A stretch of 64,000 bases of DNA from G020348185 sp964525045 (GCA_964525045.1 CAZGFD010000018.1:1-64000); one strand, 5' to 3'. Positions 18,384 to 28,185 are shown, counted from the stretch's first letter. The notes: a model not told the origin generated them from the sequence alone. Translations and numbers: made by a program.

Positions 18384-18695
18384 ATGACGACAAAAAACCC
18401 AAATGGCGGCAAAGGGACCGGACCGTCCCCACGCTCAAGAAAAACCAAGACGGGAACTACCCAAAAAAGTGAACAAGCTTCCTCTGCAAAACCCGCCAAA
18501 CGAAAGGCTGCCGTCAAGAAAGCGCCGTCGATTGTGGAGCCCAGAAATCCAACCCCGGAAGAGTTGCAAAGGGATATTGCCCAACGGGCTTATGAATTGT
18601 ATGAGCGCCGGGGCTGGAACCACGGACAGGACCTCAATGATTGGCTGGAGGCCGAACAAGAGATTTTAGTCGAGAAATCGCTCGTCGGATCCTAA
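18384..18695 (+). CDS. DUF2934 domain protein
   Basis: A 103-residue protein. The first ~55 residues are basic and low complexity (Lys/Ala/Pro/Thr-rich, histone-tail-like). The C-terminal part is a DUF2934 domain: REL-like start PTPEELQRDIAQRAYELYERRGWNHGQDLNDWLEAEQEI, with the typical RA-YELYE-RG and D-W--AE motifs. DUF2934 proteins are small and of unknown function; the basic tail suggests possible nucleic-acid binding (inference). ATG 18384 has AAGGAGG ending 7 bases upstream. Confidence 0.85.
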   Translation: MTTKNPNGGKGTGPSPRSRKTKTGTTQKSEQASSAKPAKRKAAVKKAPSIVEPRNPTPEELQRDIAQRAYELYERRGWNHGQDLNDWLEAEQEILVEKSLVGS

Positions 18696-18773
18696 CTCAA
18701 GGAAATCGCGTTTTTCATTCGGTGAGTCATCGGCTTTCCGAGATTTCAACCCTCACCCTGCCCTCTCACCCTG

Positions 18774-18796
18774 CCCTCTCCCTACCAGGGAGAGGG
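18774..18796. terminator. Perfect 10-bp hairpin between convergent genes
   Basis: CCCTCTCCCT pairs with AGGGAGAGGG around an ACC loop, followed by AACGTTTTGTT. Just upstream, the unit CACCCTGCCCTCT is tandemly duplicated (18755-18780). The hairpin lies between the convergent DUF2934 and phosphofructokinase genes and could terminate both. Confidence 0.6.
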
Positions 18797-18831
18797 AACG
18801 TTTTGTTGCCATTCGCTCATTGGGAAGGTTG

Positions 18832-21159
18832 TTAAATCTTGTTGCGCGGCAACTCGGTGCCGTGCATTCTTGCGAAGACCTCCCAATCGAATGGTTTGGG
18901 AGCCACCGCATGAAGGGGAATGGGCTGAATGGTCCCGAAGTCCCGGTAAGCCAACATGCATCCGATGGTCTGTTCCGGCTGTTCAACAAGACGCCGAATA
19001 GTCTCGTACGCTAAATGTTGGGCCATGGTTTTGTCTACCGGCGTCGGGGGAGCCCCGCGTAAGGTATGGCCAAGAATTGTGGCTTTCGTGGCGACGGAAA
19101 GGGGATAGGGACCGGATCGGGTTTGGAGATGTGACCACTGTGAAATTCGTCTGGCCACATAGTCCACCAGCCCATGCACCCCACCCTCGGCATGATGGCG
19201 GTGAGGAGTGCGTTCGGCGACAACGAAAATATGGCTTTTGTTTCGAACCCCCAGGCTCTGTTTCAGAGTCCCCAGAATGACCTCTTCGATATACACATCC
19301 GGATCAGGATGTTCATTCACCAACAGGCCTTCAGCTCTTGCCTGATACGCACAGGTTAGGGCCAGATGCCCGGAACCGGCTCCCATCACCTCCACGAAAA
19401 ACACGCTTCCCATGGCCGCGCTGGTCGCTTTCAGCGACTCGATCGATTGGTTGGCCAGCGCAACCGCCGAATGAAGTCCGAGAGAAGTGGTTCCGGCAAT
19501 ATTGTCATCAATCGATCCGGGAATCCCAACAACCTGAACGCCAAACCGTTCGTAGATGGCCCGGGCTCCCCGAAGACTTCCGTCACCTCCCATGACCACT
19601 AACGCCCCATCATCCATGTACGCGTTGAGATGGTGTATGGCTGCCTGTTGAACCTCCTCGTCCTTGAAATCCTCAAACCGACTGCTTCCGATTGGACTGC
19701 TCGCGTGGTTGCTCATCCCGCGCGTGGCTTCATCCGTCATTAATTCAATCCAATTATTCGCCAGACCGAGGAATCCATGATTTACAAAATACACCTCGAT
19801 ACCCAACCGGTTCCCTGTCACCCGCAATTCCTTCAACGCCGCCCCCGCTCCGGCAAAATCTCCACCAGACACTAAGGCAACGACCCGCCGAATTTTATTG
19901 GGTTTCAGCGTCACTTTTTCACGACGGCTGTGTTCAATCGTCGCCCAGGCTTCGCGTGCGGTTCGGTCTCGTTCTGAAAGACCGACGGCCGTGGAGTACC
20001 CCGACAGTTGCCCATGCTCATACGTGAGGTGCACAACGTTGTCCTGTCCTTCCTTATATTCTCCAAATTCGGTAAAGGCTTCACTAAAAGGGCGAGGATC
20101 CAAGAAAATGATCAGGGCACGCAGCGTTGAACTGTGAGTATACAGGCAAAGAACTTTGCCCGGGTGGGATTCACCCAATTGATGGAACCCATCGACCACT
20201 TCTACATAGAGCTCAAAGAAGGAGTGCCCTCCCGGATAGGAATAGAGTGGGTGCTTTATCAACCGCTTAGCTATCTTTGCTTCGACTCCAAAGGCCTTGG
20301 CCGCCTCTTCGACCTCCACCGCCTTATCAATACCGGTGGCCCATCCAAAATCTTGTGATTCCAATGCGCGATGAATGATGGGCTGTATCTCGTCTGCAGT
20401 TTCCGCGCAAAGGATGGAACCCACTCGCTCAAAAAGTTGTCGGGTATTTGGGCTTCGGCTCACCATATGTCCGAAGGATTGAGGATCCAGGTAATTGTGT
20501 AACTGAAGAAAGTCAAGTTGTTTCCCGACCAGGCCAACCGTCCGAGCTAACCCGGTGCCAATAGCATCGGCCTTGGGGATTCCTCGTTCAGGGTCCAGCA
20601 CATTGGCTAACCGGCGTCCCACCCGGGTCTTTTTGCTTTCTATTTGTGAAACGCCATGCCGCATAGTGAAAAAAAGCGTTCGACCGCTTAAATCCCGTGG
20701 CATCAACCAAAACCGATCGTCCCCCATGTCCAGAACGATTCTGCCCTCGGCCAAATTGGGCGTCATGTGCTCGCGTGGGACAATGGCGACCGGGCGACGG
20801 CGTATGGGTTTTTGGATGGACCCGATCGGAGCCCGGAGTAACGAAGACAGCTCCCCTTGGGCAAGAAGGTAATTCCAGGCTGCGTAAAAAATCAGGTCGT
20901 CTCCCCCACAATCGTTTTCAACCACATTCTGTCGCGCAACCCTGAACGCGGCTGCATCGGGGAACCCATTTTGAGCTTTTTGAACAAACGTTCTGATGGC
21001 TGCCATGACCTCTCGGGCCCGTTGAGGGCGATCTTCCATGTCAGCCAGGGGGCGAGGGAGTTCAACTCCATCCATATGCTGGCGCCGGGCGAGCGCCTCT
21101 CCATAAGTCAAAAGACCTTCCAATGTCACAAACTCGAGATTTTCGGTTTCTCCGTTCAT
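18832..21159 (-). CDS. 6-phosphofructokinase fused to histidine-phosphatase-like domain
   Basis: A 775-residue fusion. Residues 1-160 are unassigned. About 160-400 form a histidine-phosphatase-like domain: RHG at 167-169, a second His342 in YTHSSTLRAL, and YPGGHS at 308-313, where FBPase-2/PGM relatives have a catalytic Glu in place of His. About 425-765 are a phosphofructokinase domain: VVALVSGGDFAGAG, SSRFEDF, GGDGS (524-528), GIPGSIDDN (545-553) and FFVEVMGAGSGHLA. GGDGS and Gly in IPGSID are ATP-type signatures, not PPi-type; the family IDND appears as IDDN. It likely phosphorylates fructose 6-phosphate or a related sugar. Divergent from pyruvate kinase. Confidence 0.85.
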   Translation of the reverse strand: MNGETENLEFVTLEGLLTYGEALARRQHMDGVELPRPLADMEDRPQRAREVMAAIRTFVQKAQNGFPDAAAFRVARQNVVENDCGGDDLIFYAAWNYLLAQGELSSLLRAPIGSIQKPIRRRPVAIVPREHMTPNLAEGRIVLDMGDDRFWLMPRDLSGRTLFFTMRHGVSQIESKKTRVGRRLANVLDPERGIPKADAIGTGLARTVGLVGKQLDFLQLHNYLDPQSFGHMVSRSPNTRQLFERVGSILCAETADEIQPIIHRALESQDFGWATGIDKAVEVEEAAKAFGVEAKIAKRLIKHPLYSYPGGHSFFELYVEVVDGFHQLGESHPGKVLCLYTHSSTLRALIIFLDPRPFSEAFTEFGEYKEGQDNVVHLTYEHGQLSGYSTAVGLSERDRTAREAWATIEHSRREKVTLKPNKIRRVVALVSGGDFAGAGAALKELRVTGNRLGIEVYFVNHGFLGLANNWIELMTDEATRGMSNHASSPIGSSRFEDFKDEEVQQAAIHHLNAYMDDGALVVMGGDGSLRGARAIYERFGVQVVGIPGSIDDNIAGTTSLGLHSAVALANQSIESLKATSAAMGSVFFVEVMGAGSGHLALTCAYQARAEGLLVNEHPDPDVYIEEVILGTLKQSLGVRNKSHIFVVAERTPHRHHAEGGVHGLVDYVARRISQWSHLQTRSGPYPLSVATKATILGHTLRGAPPTPVDKTMAQHLAYETIRRLVEQPEQTIGCMLAYRDFGTIQPIPLHAVAPKPFDWEVFARMHGTELPRNKI

Positions 21160-21460
21160 TCTTTTACCTCGTAGGCTGCTTCAACTCTCCGTCGGTCTAT
21201 TGTCGTGAATGATTCATATTAATGCTTTTTCAAGATGCCGTAAACCATGAGTCTGATAATTATCTTCTCCCTTGCCTTTCAGCCTATTACTTTCCCAGCC
21301 GAAAGGTCTCTCGGCTCATGCCGAAGGACCTTTTGACCTGAGACAACCACTTCTCTGGAAGATTATACCTGCTGAACCCATTGGGCCACGGCGACCTGCG
21401 TTGCTGAATCGGCAGCGTTGTTGCACAATTGGGAATCATTAACATGTGGGGAAAGACCTT
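21160..21460. promoter_or_regulatory. Divergent promoter region, pfk-like and pyk
   Basis: About 300 bases between two glycolytic genes transcribed away from each other. It should contain both promoters, allowing joint control, but I cannot assign -35/-10 boxes with confidence. A short inverted stretch (CCGAAAGGTCTCTCGG) lies near 21299-21314. Confidence 0.45.
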
Positions 21461-22861
21461 ATGCAAAAAACCAGAATCATTTGTACGATCGGACCGGCCA
21501 CAGAATCCTACGAGATGCTGCACAAAATGTATGACACCGGCATGGACATCGTCCGGTTAAACATGTCCCATGGCAACCATGAATCCCACGCCAAAGTCAT
21601 CAAACACATTAAGACGCTCAATAAAAAGGTGGAATTTCCTATTCCTATTCTCCTTGACACACAAGGACCGGAAATCCGGACCGGTGATTTGTCTACTGAT
21701 TTGGATTTAAAGCAAGGCACAGTCGTCTCCATCACGGCGCGAGGGCCGATGGATGTAGAAGAAAGTTCTTTTCATATCCACTATGACGATTTAATCGAGA
21801 CGGTGAAAGTCGGGGATAAAATCACCGTGGATAACGGATTGATTAATCTTGAGGTTCTGGAAAAAGAAGAGCGGCATATGCAATGCCGCGTCCTGGATGG
21901 AGGCGTACTGAAAAGCAAACGCCATGTCAACTTACCAGGGATACGAGTCAATCTCCCGGCGATTACTCAAAAAGACGAAAAAGATATTGTATTTGGTATA
22001 TCTCACGATGTGGATTTTATTGCCCTCTCGTTTGTCCGTGAGGTTGAGGATATTCGGCAACTAAAACAACTCATGGGCAACAAAGTCGGAAAAATAAAAA
22101 TTATTGCGAAAATCGAAGATCAGGAAGGGGTTCGGAACCTCGAGGAGATTATTCGAGAATCGGATGGCATTATGGTGGCACGCGGAGATTTGGGGGTAGA
22201 AATTAACCTGGAGGACCTCCCAAATGTGCAACGCAAAATTGTCCGGCTGTGCGCCGAATATGGAAAACGGGTGATTGTGGCCACCCATCTTCTTGAGTCA
22301 ATGATTCAGAATCCCATTCCGACCCGTGCGGAGGTCACCGACGTGGCCAATGCTATTTATGAAGAAGTCGATGCCATTATGTTATCCGGGGAAACCACTG
22401 TCGGGAAGTATCCGCTTAAATGTATTGAGCATTTACGAAAAATTGCCACAAAAACCGAAGCGATCCCCGGGTTACAATTTGCGAAACACTTACAACTACA
22501 AACAGACAAACAGCAGTTGGCCGTTGCGGCGGTTCAACTGGCAGAAGGCTTACAGGCCAAAGGAATTGTCGTCATTACGCGAAGAGGTTTTATGGCCGAT
22601 TTTGTCGCGAATTGTCGTCCATTCTCCACCAATATTTATGCTTTTACCAATGTCAGCCAATCGCGTCGAACCATGACCCTCAATCGAGGGGTGTTTCCGT
22701 TCCGGATCGACTTTAGTTCAGACCCTGAAAAGACGTTGCAAACGGCCTTTCGAATCTTAAAAGAACGGGAACATTTTCAATCCGGTGAAAAAGTCGTGAT
22801 TATTTCAGATGTCCTGGCGCTACAACGCGTCGATTCAATTCAAATTCGAGTGATTCCATGA
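21461..22861 (+). CDS. pyk: Pyruvate kinase
   Basis: A 466-residue pyruvate kinase, transferring phosphate from phosphoenolpyruvate to ADP. N-terminal TRIICTIGPATES and VRLNMSHG bind nucleotide/substrate; KIIAKIEDQEG carries the catalytic lysine; IMVARGDLGVEI binds Mg2+; ATHLLESMIQNPIPTRAEVTDVANAIYEEVDAIMLSGETTVGKYP is the family signature (with ATHLL where ATQML is usual). The C-terminal domain is present with normal length. ATG 21461 is chosen over a GTG five codons upstream because GGGGAAAG precedes it. Together with the divergent PFK it suggests coordinated lower glycolysis. Confidence 0.95.
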   Translation: MQKTRIICTIGPATESYEMLHKMYDTGMDIVRLNMSHGNHESHAKVIKHIKTLNKKVEFPIPILLDTQGPEIRTGDLSTDLDLKQGTVVSITARGPMDVEESSFHIHYDDLIETVKVGDKITVDNGLINLEVLEKEERHMQCRVLDGGVLKSKRHVNLPGIRVNLPAITQKDEKDIVFGISHDVDFIALSFVREVEDIRQLKQLMGNKVGKIKIIAKIEDQEGVRNLEEIIRESDGIMVARGDLGVEINLEDLPNVQRKIVRLCAEYGKRVIVATHLLESMIQNPIPTRAEVTDVANAIYEEVDAIMLSGETTVGKYPLKCIEHLRKIATKTEAIPGLQFAKHLQLQTDKQQLAVAAVQLAEGLQAKGIVVITRRGFMADFVANCRPFSTNIYAFTNVSQSRRTMTLNRGVFPFRIDFSSDPEKTLQTAFRILKEREHFQSGEKVVIISDVLALQRVDSIQIRVIP

Positions 22862-23082
22862 CCTGCCTTCGGGATGTAGTGACAGGAGTCAGGGGATTTC
22901 CAATATATTTTCACAATATTCCTCTCCTATAATGACGTGTCAACCATTAAACTTTCAATGAACAACAACCTTTCCTTCCAAACTAGCCCCAAAGGGGGAA
23001 GAGACTTTCGGGAATATCACGAATTCAACATTTCAGGAATCGATTCCGTTTCGGACTGGGGTTACCGAAACCTCATCGACGA

Positions 23083-23110
23083 CCCCCTCGCCGCATCCCT
23101 GCGGCGGGGG
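23083..23110 (+). terminator. GC-rich hairpin followed by T run
   Basis: CCCC-T-CGCCGC pairs with GCGGCG-GGGG around ATCCCT with one bulged T, followed by AACTAGGTTTTT. It lies about 220 bases after pyk and just before the barrel-protein gene, so it may end the pyk transcript. Confidence 0.5.
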
Positions 23111-23135
23111 AACTAGGTTTTTACAGTGAAAAATC

Positions 23136-24446
23136 ATGGAGGTGAATGTATTTAAAGGTGAGGTTTGTTTAATCCCCACGTACCTTCGCCCAGAAAGTAA
23201 TGCCTTTCCCTGCAACTTTTCGGTGAGAATCCTTGTTTCGTTATTGCTATTTTTGTTTCATATGGGATCCACCCTTCCATGCGAGGCTGTCGAGGTCAGT
23301 GAGGTTCTCCAGCCTGTCCAAACGGCAAAAGGAAAACTGGAGCGCCGGTTAAAAGAATTCAAGAGGATCCGTAAAAGCGCAAAGAAGGACTGGCATTACG
23401 GAGCCTACCTGGACGTCGGGTATCTGCCTAATCTCAGCAGTCCTAATGCCGACGAGTGGCGAAGCAAAACTACCGACTTCAAACTGAACAGACCGGAAGT
23501 CAACCTTGCGATGGGGTACATCCGGAAGGTGGCAAATCCTGGAGGCTCTCGCTGGGGTGGCGAATTCGCCGTACAGACAGGCGTCGATAGCGAGGGCCTG
23601 GTGTCCAAAACCAGTCCTGACACCATTGGCAGCGCCGACACGCTCCGTCATTTCTCTCGAGCCAATCTCTCCTATCTGTTTCCGGTCGGTAATGGCTTGA
23701 AAGTCACCGGCGGCTTAATGAACAGTTACATCGGCTACGCATCCTTTCATTCAAAAGACAACTTCAATTATACCCGCGGCTATCTCTTGGACAACGTGCC
23801 GTACTTTCTTTTCGGGGCGGAGGCTATTTACCCGGTCACCGACACGGTGACGATAGGGGGCTACGTTCTCAGCGGATTCACGTATCTGACCAGGCCTAAT
23901 AATGTCCCGAGTTATGGATTGCACACTGTTTGGGAGACAACGCCTTCATTGACGATGGTCCAAAATCTATACTATGGACCAGACCAAAAGAATACCGACC
24001 TACGATTCTGGCGATTTTTTTCCGATTCAATCGTGGAGTGGAGGGACGGGTCTTGGTCGGTCGCCGCAGCCTATGATATTGGCACCCAGGAGCAAGCAGG
24101 TCAATCGGGAAATCCACGGTATATCTGGATGTCGGGAGCAATTTGGACCCAGCGAAAACTGGTCGGACCGTTTTCGCTGGGATTCAGGCCAGAGTTTTAT
24201 TGGGATCCGGATGGAGTCATTACCGGTGCGGAGCAGCTGATCTGGGCTCTCACCGGCACCATCGCATACCGGGTACAGATCTTCTCTAAAAATACCGTGA
24301 CCGCCAAACTTGAATACCGGTTCGATCGGTCAACCGGGTCGGATGGCGGATTCTTCACCGGTCAGCAACTCTCAGCTGGGATACCTCAACTCACCCCGAA
24401 TCAACAACTCCTCATATTGGGGCTCACATGGGCGTTTGATTCCTAG
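23136..24446 (+). CDS. Outer-membrane beta-barrel protein (BBP2/porin-like)
   Basis: A 436-residue protein. A hydrophobic signal-like segment is at about residues 29-50 (VRILVSLLLFLFHMGSTLPCEAVE), followed by a short Lys/Arg-rich helix (KGKLERRLKEFKRIRKSAKKDW) and a long series of alternating aromatic/polar strands (HYGAYLDVGYLP, FAVQTGVDS, TGGLMNSYIGYASF, FSLGFRPEFYWD) ending in LLILGLTWAFDS, as in barrels. It fits the BBP2-like porin group with a typical GLMNSYIGYAS stretch. Substrate is unknown. Start 23136 leaves ~28 residues before the signal; a GTG at 23223 would start right at it but lacks a ribosome site. Confidence 0.78.
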   Translation: MEVNVFKGEVCLIPTYLRPESNAFPCNFSVRILVSLLLFLFHMGSTLPCEAVEVSEVLQPVQTAKGKLERRLKEFKRIRKSAKKDWHYGAYLDVGYLPNLSSPNADEWRSKTTDFKLNRPEVNLAMGYIRKVANPGGSRWGGEFAVQTGVDSEGLVSKTSPDTIGSADTLRHFSRANLSYLFPVGNGLKVTGGLMNSYIGYASFHSKDNFNYTRGYLLDNVPYFLFGAEAIYPVTDTVTIGGYVLSGFTYLTRPNNVPSYGLHTVWETTPSLTMVQNLYYGPDQKNTDLRFWRFFSDSIVEWRDGSWSVAAAYDIGTQEQAGQSGNPRYIWMSGAIWTQRKLVGPFSLGFRPEFYWDPDGVITGAEQLIWALTGTIAYRVQIFSKNTVTAKLEYRFDRSTGSDGGFFTGQQLSAGIPQLTPNQQLLILGLTWAFDS

Positions 24447-24641
24447 CATTCCGGGCTTCAACTACGGTGGACTCCTACCCAAACTATTAATAATGAAAGG
24501 AGCTTTGATACAATCCGGCGCCAAGGCCAATTGAGGATTGGAAGGACAGTCGATCACCTTATGGTCGAAAGACAAATCTTGTTAAATATTTCAGGCAAGA
24601 AAATGAAATGCCATGTTCCTCATTTTTCTAGGACGAAGAGT

Positions 24642-25859
24642 ATGAATTGGATGAAGTCACTAAGCTTTCGCAGTATTGTTTTTGTTCTTTTCGTTTTCCT
24701 CACCACCCCCATCCCGGCAAAAGAAACCAAAGGAAAAGGCGAAATTGTGTTAGGCATGTCCACGGCTTTGAGTGGACCCGCCGCCGATTTGGGGAAAAAC
24801 ATGAAACAGGGTGTGTTGGTTGGGCTGGAGCGAGCAAACCGAGCGGGAGGAATACATGGCCGATCATTGAAATTGATCGCCTTGGATGATGGGTATGAAC
24901 CCAGCCGTACGGCTCCTAATATGCGGAAATTGATCGAGCAAGAACGCGTGCTTGCCGTCATCGGGAATGTGGGGACCCCCACAGCCATCGCGGCCGTACC
25001 TATCGCGAATGAACAAAAGACATTGCTGTTTGCACCGTTTACCGGTGCCGGTATGTTGCGAAAGAAACCTCCGGATCGGTACGTCATCAATTACCGGGCC
25101 AGTTATGCGGAAGAAACTGGCGCCATGATTGATGCCCTCATTAAAGCCGGGAAGCTGAAGACGGATGAAATCGCGTTTTTCACTCAGCGTGACGGATATG
25201 GCGATGCGGGATTCATTGGAGGAATCACAGCCCTGAAGCTTCATGGCCTAAAAGATGAAAATACCGTTGTGCATGCCCGTTACGAACGCAATACACTTGC
25301 GGTGGAAAATGCTTTGGCCAATATCTTGATTGCTTCGCCTTCTCCGCAAGCCATTATCATGGTGGGAGCCTATGCGCCGTGTGCCAAATTCATTAAGCTC
25401 GCGGTTGAATCGGGCTTGGAAGCGGTGTTCCTCAACGTCTCTTTCGTTGGAAGCGCTCCGCTTGCCCGAGAATTAGGGAATATGTCGCCCCAGGTCATTG
25501 TCACTCAGGTCGTTCCGCACCCACAGGAAAAAACCCTGTCCGTCGTCAAAGAGTATCATGCCGACCTGGTAAAACAATTTCCTTCCGCGTCTCCAACCTT
25601 TGGCAGTCTGGAAGGCTATATTGCGTCCCGAATTTTTATTCAGGCTTTGGAGAACCTTAAGGGACAGCCAGACCGGGAGAATGTGATTGATGCCCTCGAA
25701 AGTTTGGGTGACTTTGATATTGGGCTGGGTCATTCTTTGCACCTTACCAAAGAAAAGCACCAGGCCAGCCACCGTGTGTGGCCGACGATTCTCAGGAAAG
25801 GCGACTTCGTCCCTTTTCAGTGGAAGGACATCCCTACGATTCTGAAAAGAACGCAGTAA
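24642..25859 (+). CDS. ABC transporter substrate-binding protein, branched-chain amino acid type
   Basis: A 405-residue periplasmic binding protein of the Leu/Ile/Val type (Peripla_BP_6). A signal peptide (residues 8-27, cut near PIPAKE) precedes the mature start GEIVLGMSTALSGPAADLGKNMKQG. GGIHGRSLKLIALDDGYEPSRTAPNMRKLI and VLAVIGNVGTPTAIAAVPIANEQKTLLFAPFTGAG are family-typical. It likely binds an amino acid, urea-like or aromatic ligand; specificity cannot be read. No permease or ATPase gene is adjacent, so it may serve a distant transporter or act as a sensor. ATG 24642 has AGGA ending 8 bases upstream. Confidence 0.9.
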   Translation: MNWMKSLSFRSIVFVLFVFLTTPIPAKETKGKGEIVLGMSTALSGPAADLGKNMKQGVLVGLERANRAGGIHGRSLKLIALDDGYEPSRTAPNMRKLIEQERVLAVIGNVGTPTAIAAVPIANEQKTLLFAPFTGAGMLRKKPPDRYVINYRASYAEETGAMIDALIKAGKLKTDEIAFFTQRDGYGDAGFIGGITALKLHGLKDENTVVHARYERNTLAVENALANILIASPSPQAIIMVGAYAPCAKFIKLAVESGLEAVFLNVSFVGSAPLARELGNMSPQVIVTQVVPHPQEKTLSVVKEYHADLVKQFPSASPTFGSLEGYIASRIFIQALENLKGQPDRENVIDALESLGDFDIGLGHSLHLTKEKHQASHRVWPTILRKGDFVPFQWKDIPTILKRTQ

Positions 25860-26092
25860 CGGCGCAATGATGAATACTGAAGGCAGGGGAGATATTGATA
25901 TTGCAGGGAAATGCCTGATGAAGACCTATTGGTTGAAAGATCGATTTCCCTGACGATACATCGCGTTCCTAAGAGGCTCTTGCCTATCAGTATCTTTTTC
26001 ATCCCAAAATGTTATGATACGCATAACTCACGACCGGGCCGTAGTTTGTAAAGGGCAGTTCTTGTCAACTGATTATAGGGAGAAATGATTCA

Positions 26093-26914
26093 ATGAAAGT
26101 ACCGACCACATTGTTCATGGTAATCTTCGCAAGCCTCAACTTGGCCATGATTGCCCCTGCGTCTAGCGAACCGGCAACCCAGGAAGACCTGGGAGAAATT
26201 CAAAGCGAAATTGAAGCACTGAAAGAGGGGCAGAAGGCGATTCGCAACGACCTCAAAACCATTAAAGATCTGCTCACCACTAGGCAAAAGTCGCGCAACC
26301 CGGTGCAAGATATTGACCTGACCATAAAAGTTGCCGATGACCCGGCCAAGGGGCAGCCCAACGCCAAAGTCACCCTCATCGAGTTCACGGACTACCAATG
26401 CCCATTCTGTAGCCGGCATACTCGCGCCGTCCTCCCCCAGTTGGAAAAAGACTTTATCGACACCGGAAAAATACGATATGTCCTGCGGGATTTCCCCTTG
26501 GCCTCGCTTCACCCTCAAGCACCTAAAGCGCACGAAAGTGCTCACTGCGCGGGGGACCAGGGCAAGTACTGGGAGATGCATGACCAACTGTTTGCGAATC
26601 AAAAAGAGTTGGAGGTCGAAAAACTCCTCGACTATGCGGAGGCTGCCGGGGTGGCCGACACGTCGGCATTCGAAGCTTGCCTCGACAGCGGAAAATACGA
26701 AACACAGACGAACGCCAGTTTGAAGGAAGGCAAAGAAGCGGGGGTGCGGGGAACTCCCTCTTTTTTATTAGGCCATACCGAAGCTAATGGGACCGTGAAA
26801 GTAGTGAAACTTATCAGGGGGGCTCTCCCCTATTCATTCTTCCAACAACAAATTAACACCCTCCTGACCCCAAAAAACACCAAGGAAGGCTCAAATTCCA
26901 AAAAGAATGAGTGA
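26093..26914 (+). CDS. DsbA-like periplasmic thiol-disulfide oxidoreductase
   Basis: A 273-residue protein with a signal peptide (residues 4-25), a coiled-coil-like segment (QEDLGEIQSEIEALKEGQKAIRNDLKTIKDLL, about 30-61) and a thioredoxin_4/DsbA-like domain. The active site is CPFC at residues 103-106 in TDYQCPFCSRHT, and the cis-proline loop is RGTPSF. KVTLIEFTDY and YVLRDFPL are family-typical. The coiled coil may mediate oligomerisation. It likely oxidises or isomerises disulfides in exported proteins, several of which in this window are cysteine-rich. GGGAG precedes the ATG by about 11 bases. Single gene. Confidence 0.9.
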   Translation: MKVPTTLFMVIFASLNLAMIAPASSEPATQEDLGEIQSEIEALKEGQKAIRNDLKTIKDLLTTRQKSRNPVQDIDLTIKVADDPAKGQPNAKVTLIEFTDYQCPFCSRHTRAVLPQLEKDFIDTGKIRYVLRDFPLASLHPQAPKAHESAHCAGDQGKYWEMHDQLFANQKELEVEKLLDYAEAAGVADTSAFEACLDSGKYETQTNASLKEGKEAGVRGTPSFLLGHTEANGTVKVVKLIRGALPYSFFQQQINTLLTPKNTKEGSNSKKNE

Positions 26915-27126
26915 TTCATTCTAATCCCCCATCTTCCCACCTCTGCCATACTCAACAAAGCAGCTAAACAATAAAGCGGCTGCCAATAGCCGTCCTGTGG
27001 GATTCTGCAGGAGGTGTTGTCAGGTCACAGCCAAACTCTGATCACCCTCTTATCTGACAACAAACAGGTAGCCGTTTTCCCCTCCTAGACACCGCCGCAG
27101 TCCGGGTGGCCCCGATTAGATAAATA

Positions 27127-27222
27127 AGGACATTTGTCCTGAATTGCTGGACAAATGTTTCTAGCCCGGCATTTTTCGGTAGGGACAAAAAACAATTGCC
27201 TTCTTCCCCATTTGCATCTAAC
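27127..27222 (+). promoter_or_regulatory. 74-bp conserved upstream element, copy B, with flanking palindrome
   Basis: The 74-bp unit is 27149-27222 and aligns without gaps to 38043-38116 (+) and 29945-29872 (-). Conserved blocks are GGACAAATGT at the start, TAGGGACAAAAAA at unit positions 32-44, and CATTTGCATCTAAC at the end. A nearly palindromic GGACATTTGTCC (27128-27139) lies just upstream. The copy is 299 bases before the start of the exported protein at 27522. The rest of the gap 26915-27521 shows no gene. Confidence 0.7.
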
Positions 27223-27521
27223 CGGCAACAACGTTTTCGTAGTAGTAGTGTGGGCAAAGGTGAGTGATCTGGGACAGCCCGCTTTCAACAAAAGAGACCG
27301 GCAGAGAGTAAGAGTTTGTTCCGCAGGAAGAGATGTCGTTCCGTGAAAGACACCGAGGATCCAAAGACGAACGTCTCCGCCGGAAAATCGCATGGAAGGG
27401 AAAGGAGGTGGTGGAAGTAGAACGCGGACCGGCATGCTCCTAAAGATTATGGAAGCCAACCCTAGTGACGACAGGAATTAAAGCCCAGCCCTGATTAAAC
27501 TGTTACCGAAAGGAAAATGTC

Positions 27522-28139
27522 ATGAAAAATCAACATGGCCTCATTAAGACCTCAATCATGATTCTGGCATTATCACTCGTCATGATCGGAATTTCTTCTT
27601 CAACACTCTTTGCCTTCGGATTGTTGACGGAAAAGAAAGTTTCCGGTGTATATTTCGTTGAGTTCGACGCCAGTGCTTTAATTCAAGGGTTGCCGGCTGG
27701 CACCCAGGTCATTCTTCCTTCAGTCTATACCATTCATAAGGATGGGTCCGTCCATGGGGTGGACGCGACGGATGGAGGCTTAGGTTCATTGCCTGGGTTT
27801 CTCATCCAAACGCCAACTCAAGGAGTGTGGAAGACTGTTGGAAAGCGGTCAATTCGAATGGTGTCGCTCTATTTCGGATTTCTTAGGCCCGATGATGTTG
27901 AAGCCGGAGGTTTTCACGGAGTGCTGGGAGCAGTCTCGAGGTTAACCGCCAACGTGTATTTTGATAAGGGTTTTAATGGCGGCACCGGCCTGGCTTGTCT
28001 GGAGGACATTTCGGTTCCTGGTGGTGTGTACAACCCCGACGAGCACAACCCTCTTGCTCTCTCTCCTCCCGAATGTACCGAAGATGCCGATAGCGCCCTT
28101 CCTTTTTCTTTCAAACGGCTTCAGAAACCAGGATTTTGA
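27522..28139 (+). CDS. Exported protein of unknown function, downstream of element B
   Basis: A 205-residue protein with a signal peptide (residues 8-31, cut near LFAFG). The mature part is beta-rich (KVSGVYFVEFDAS, TQVILPSVYTIHKDGSVHGVD) with two cysteines in the C-terminal third (GLACLEDI, PPECTED). The YTIHKDGSV piece is similar in style to FHPDGSLEI of the protein at 13776, but no homology is claimed. GAAAGGA precedes the ATG. One of the three gene sets preceded by the 74-bp element. A 9-bp hairpin follows. Confidence 0.75.
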   Translation: MKNQHGLIKTSIMILALSLVMIGISSSTLFAFGLLTEKKVSGVYFVEFDASALIQGLPAGTQVILPSVYTIHKDGSVHGVDATDGGLGSLPGFLIQTPTQGVWKTVGKRSIRMVSLYFGFLRPDDVEAGGFHGVLGAVSRLTANVYFDKGFNGGTGLACLEDISVPGGVYNPDEHNPLALSPPECTEDADSALPFSFKRLQKPGF

Positions 28140-28185
28140 GCAAAACAATTTCTGAATCATGACCAATTAATCTTAACGGTGATAC

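Noticed and set aside
27085..27459. Minus-strand frame of 124 codons overlapping element B
   Set aside because: No ribosome site or domain, and it overlaps the conserved non-coding element.
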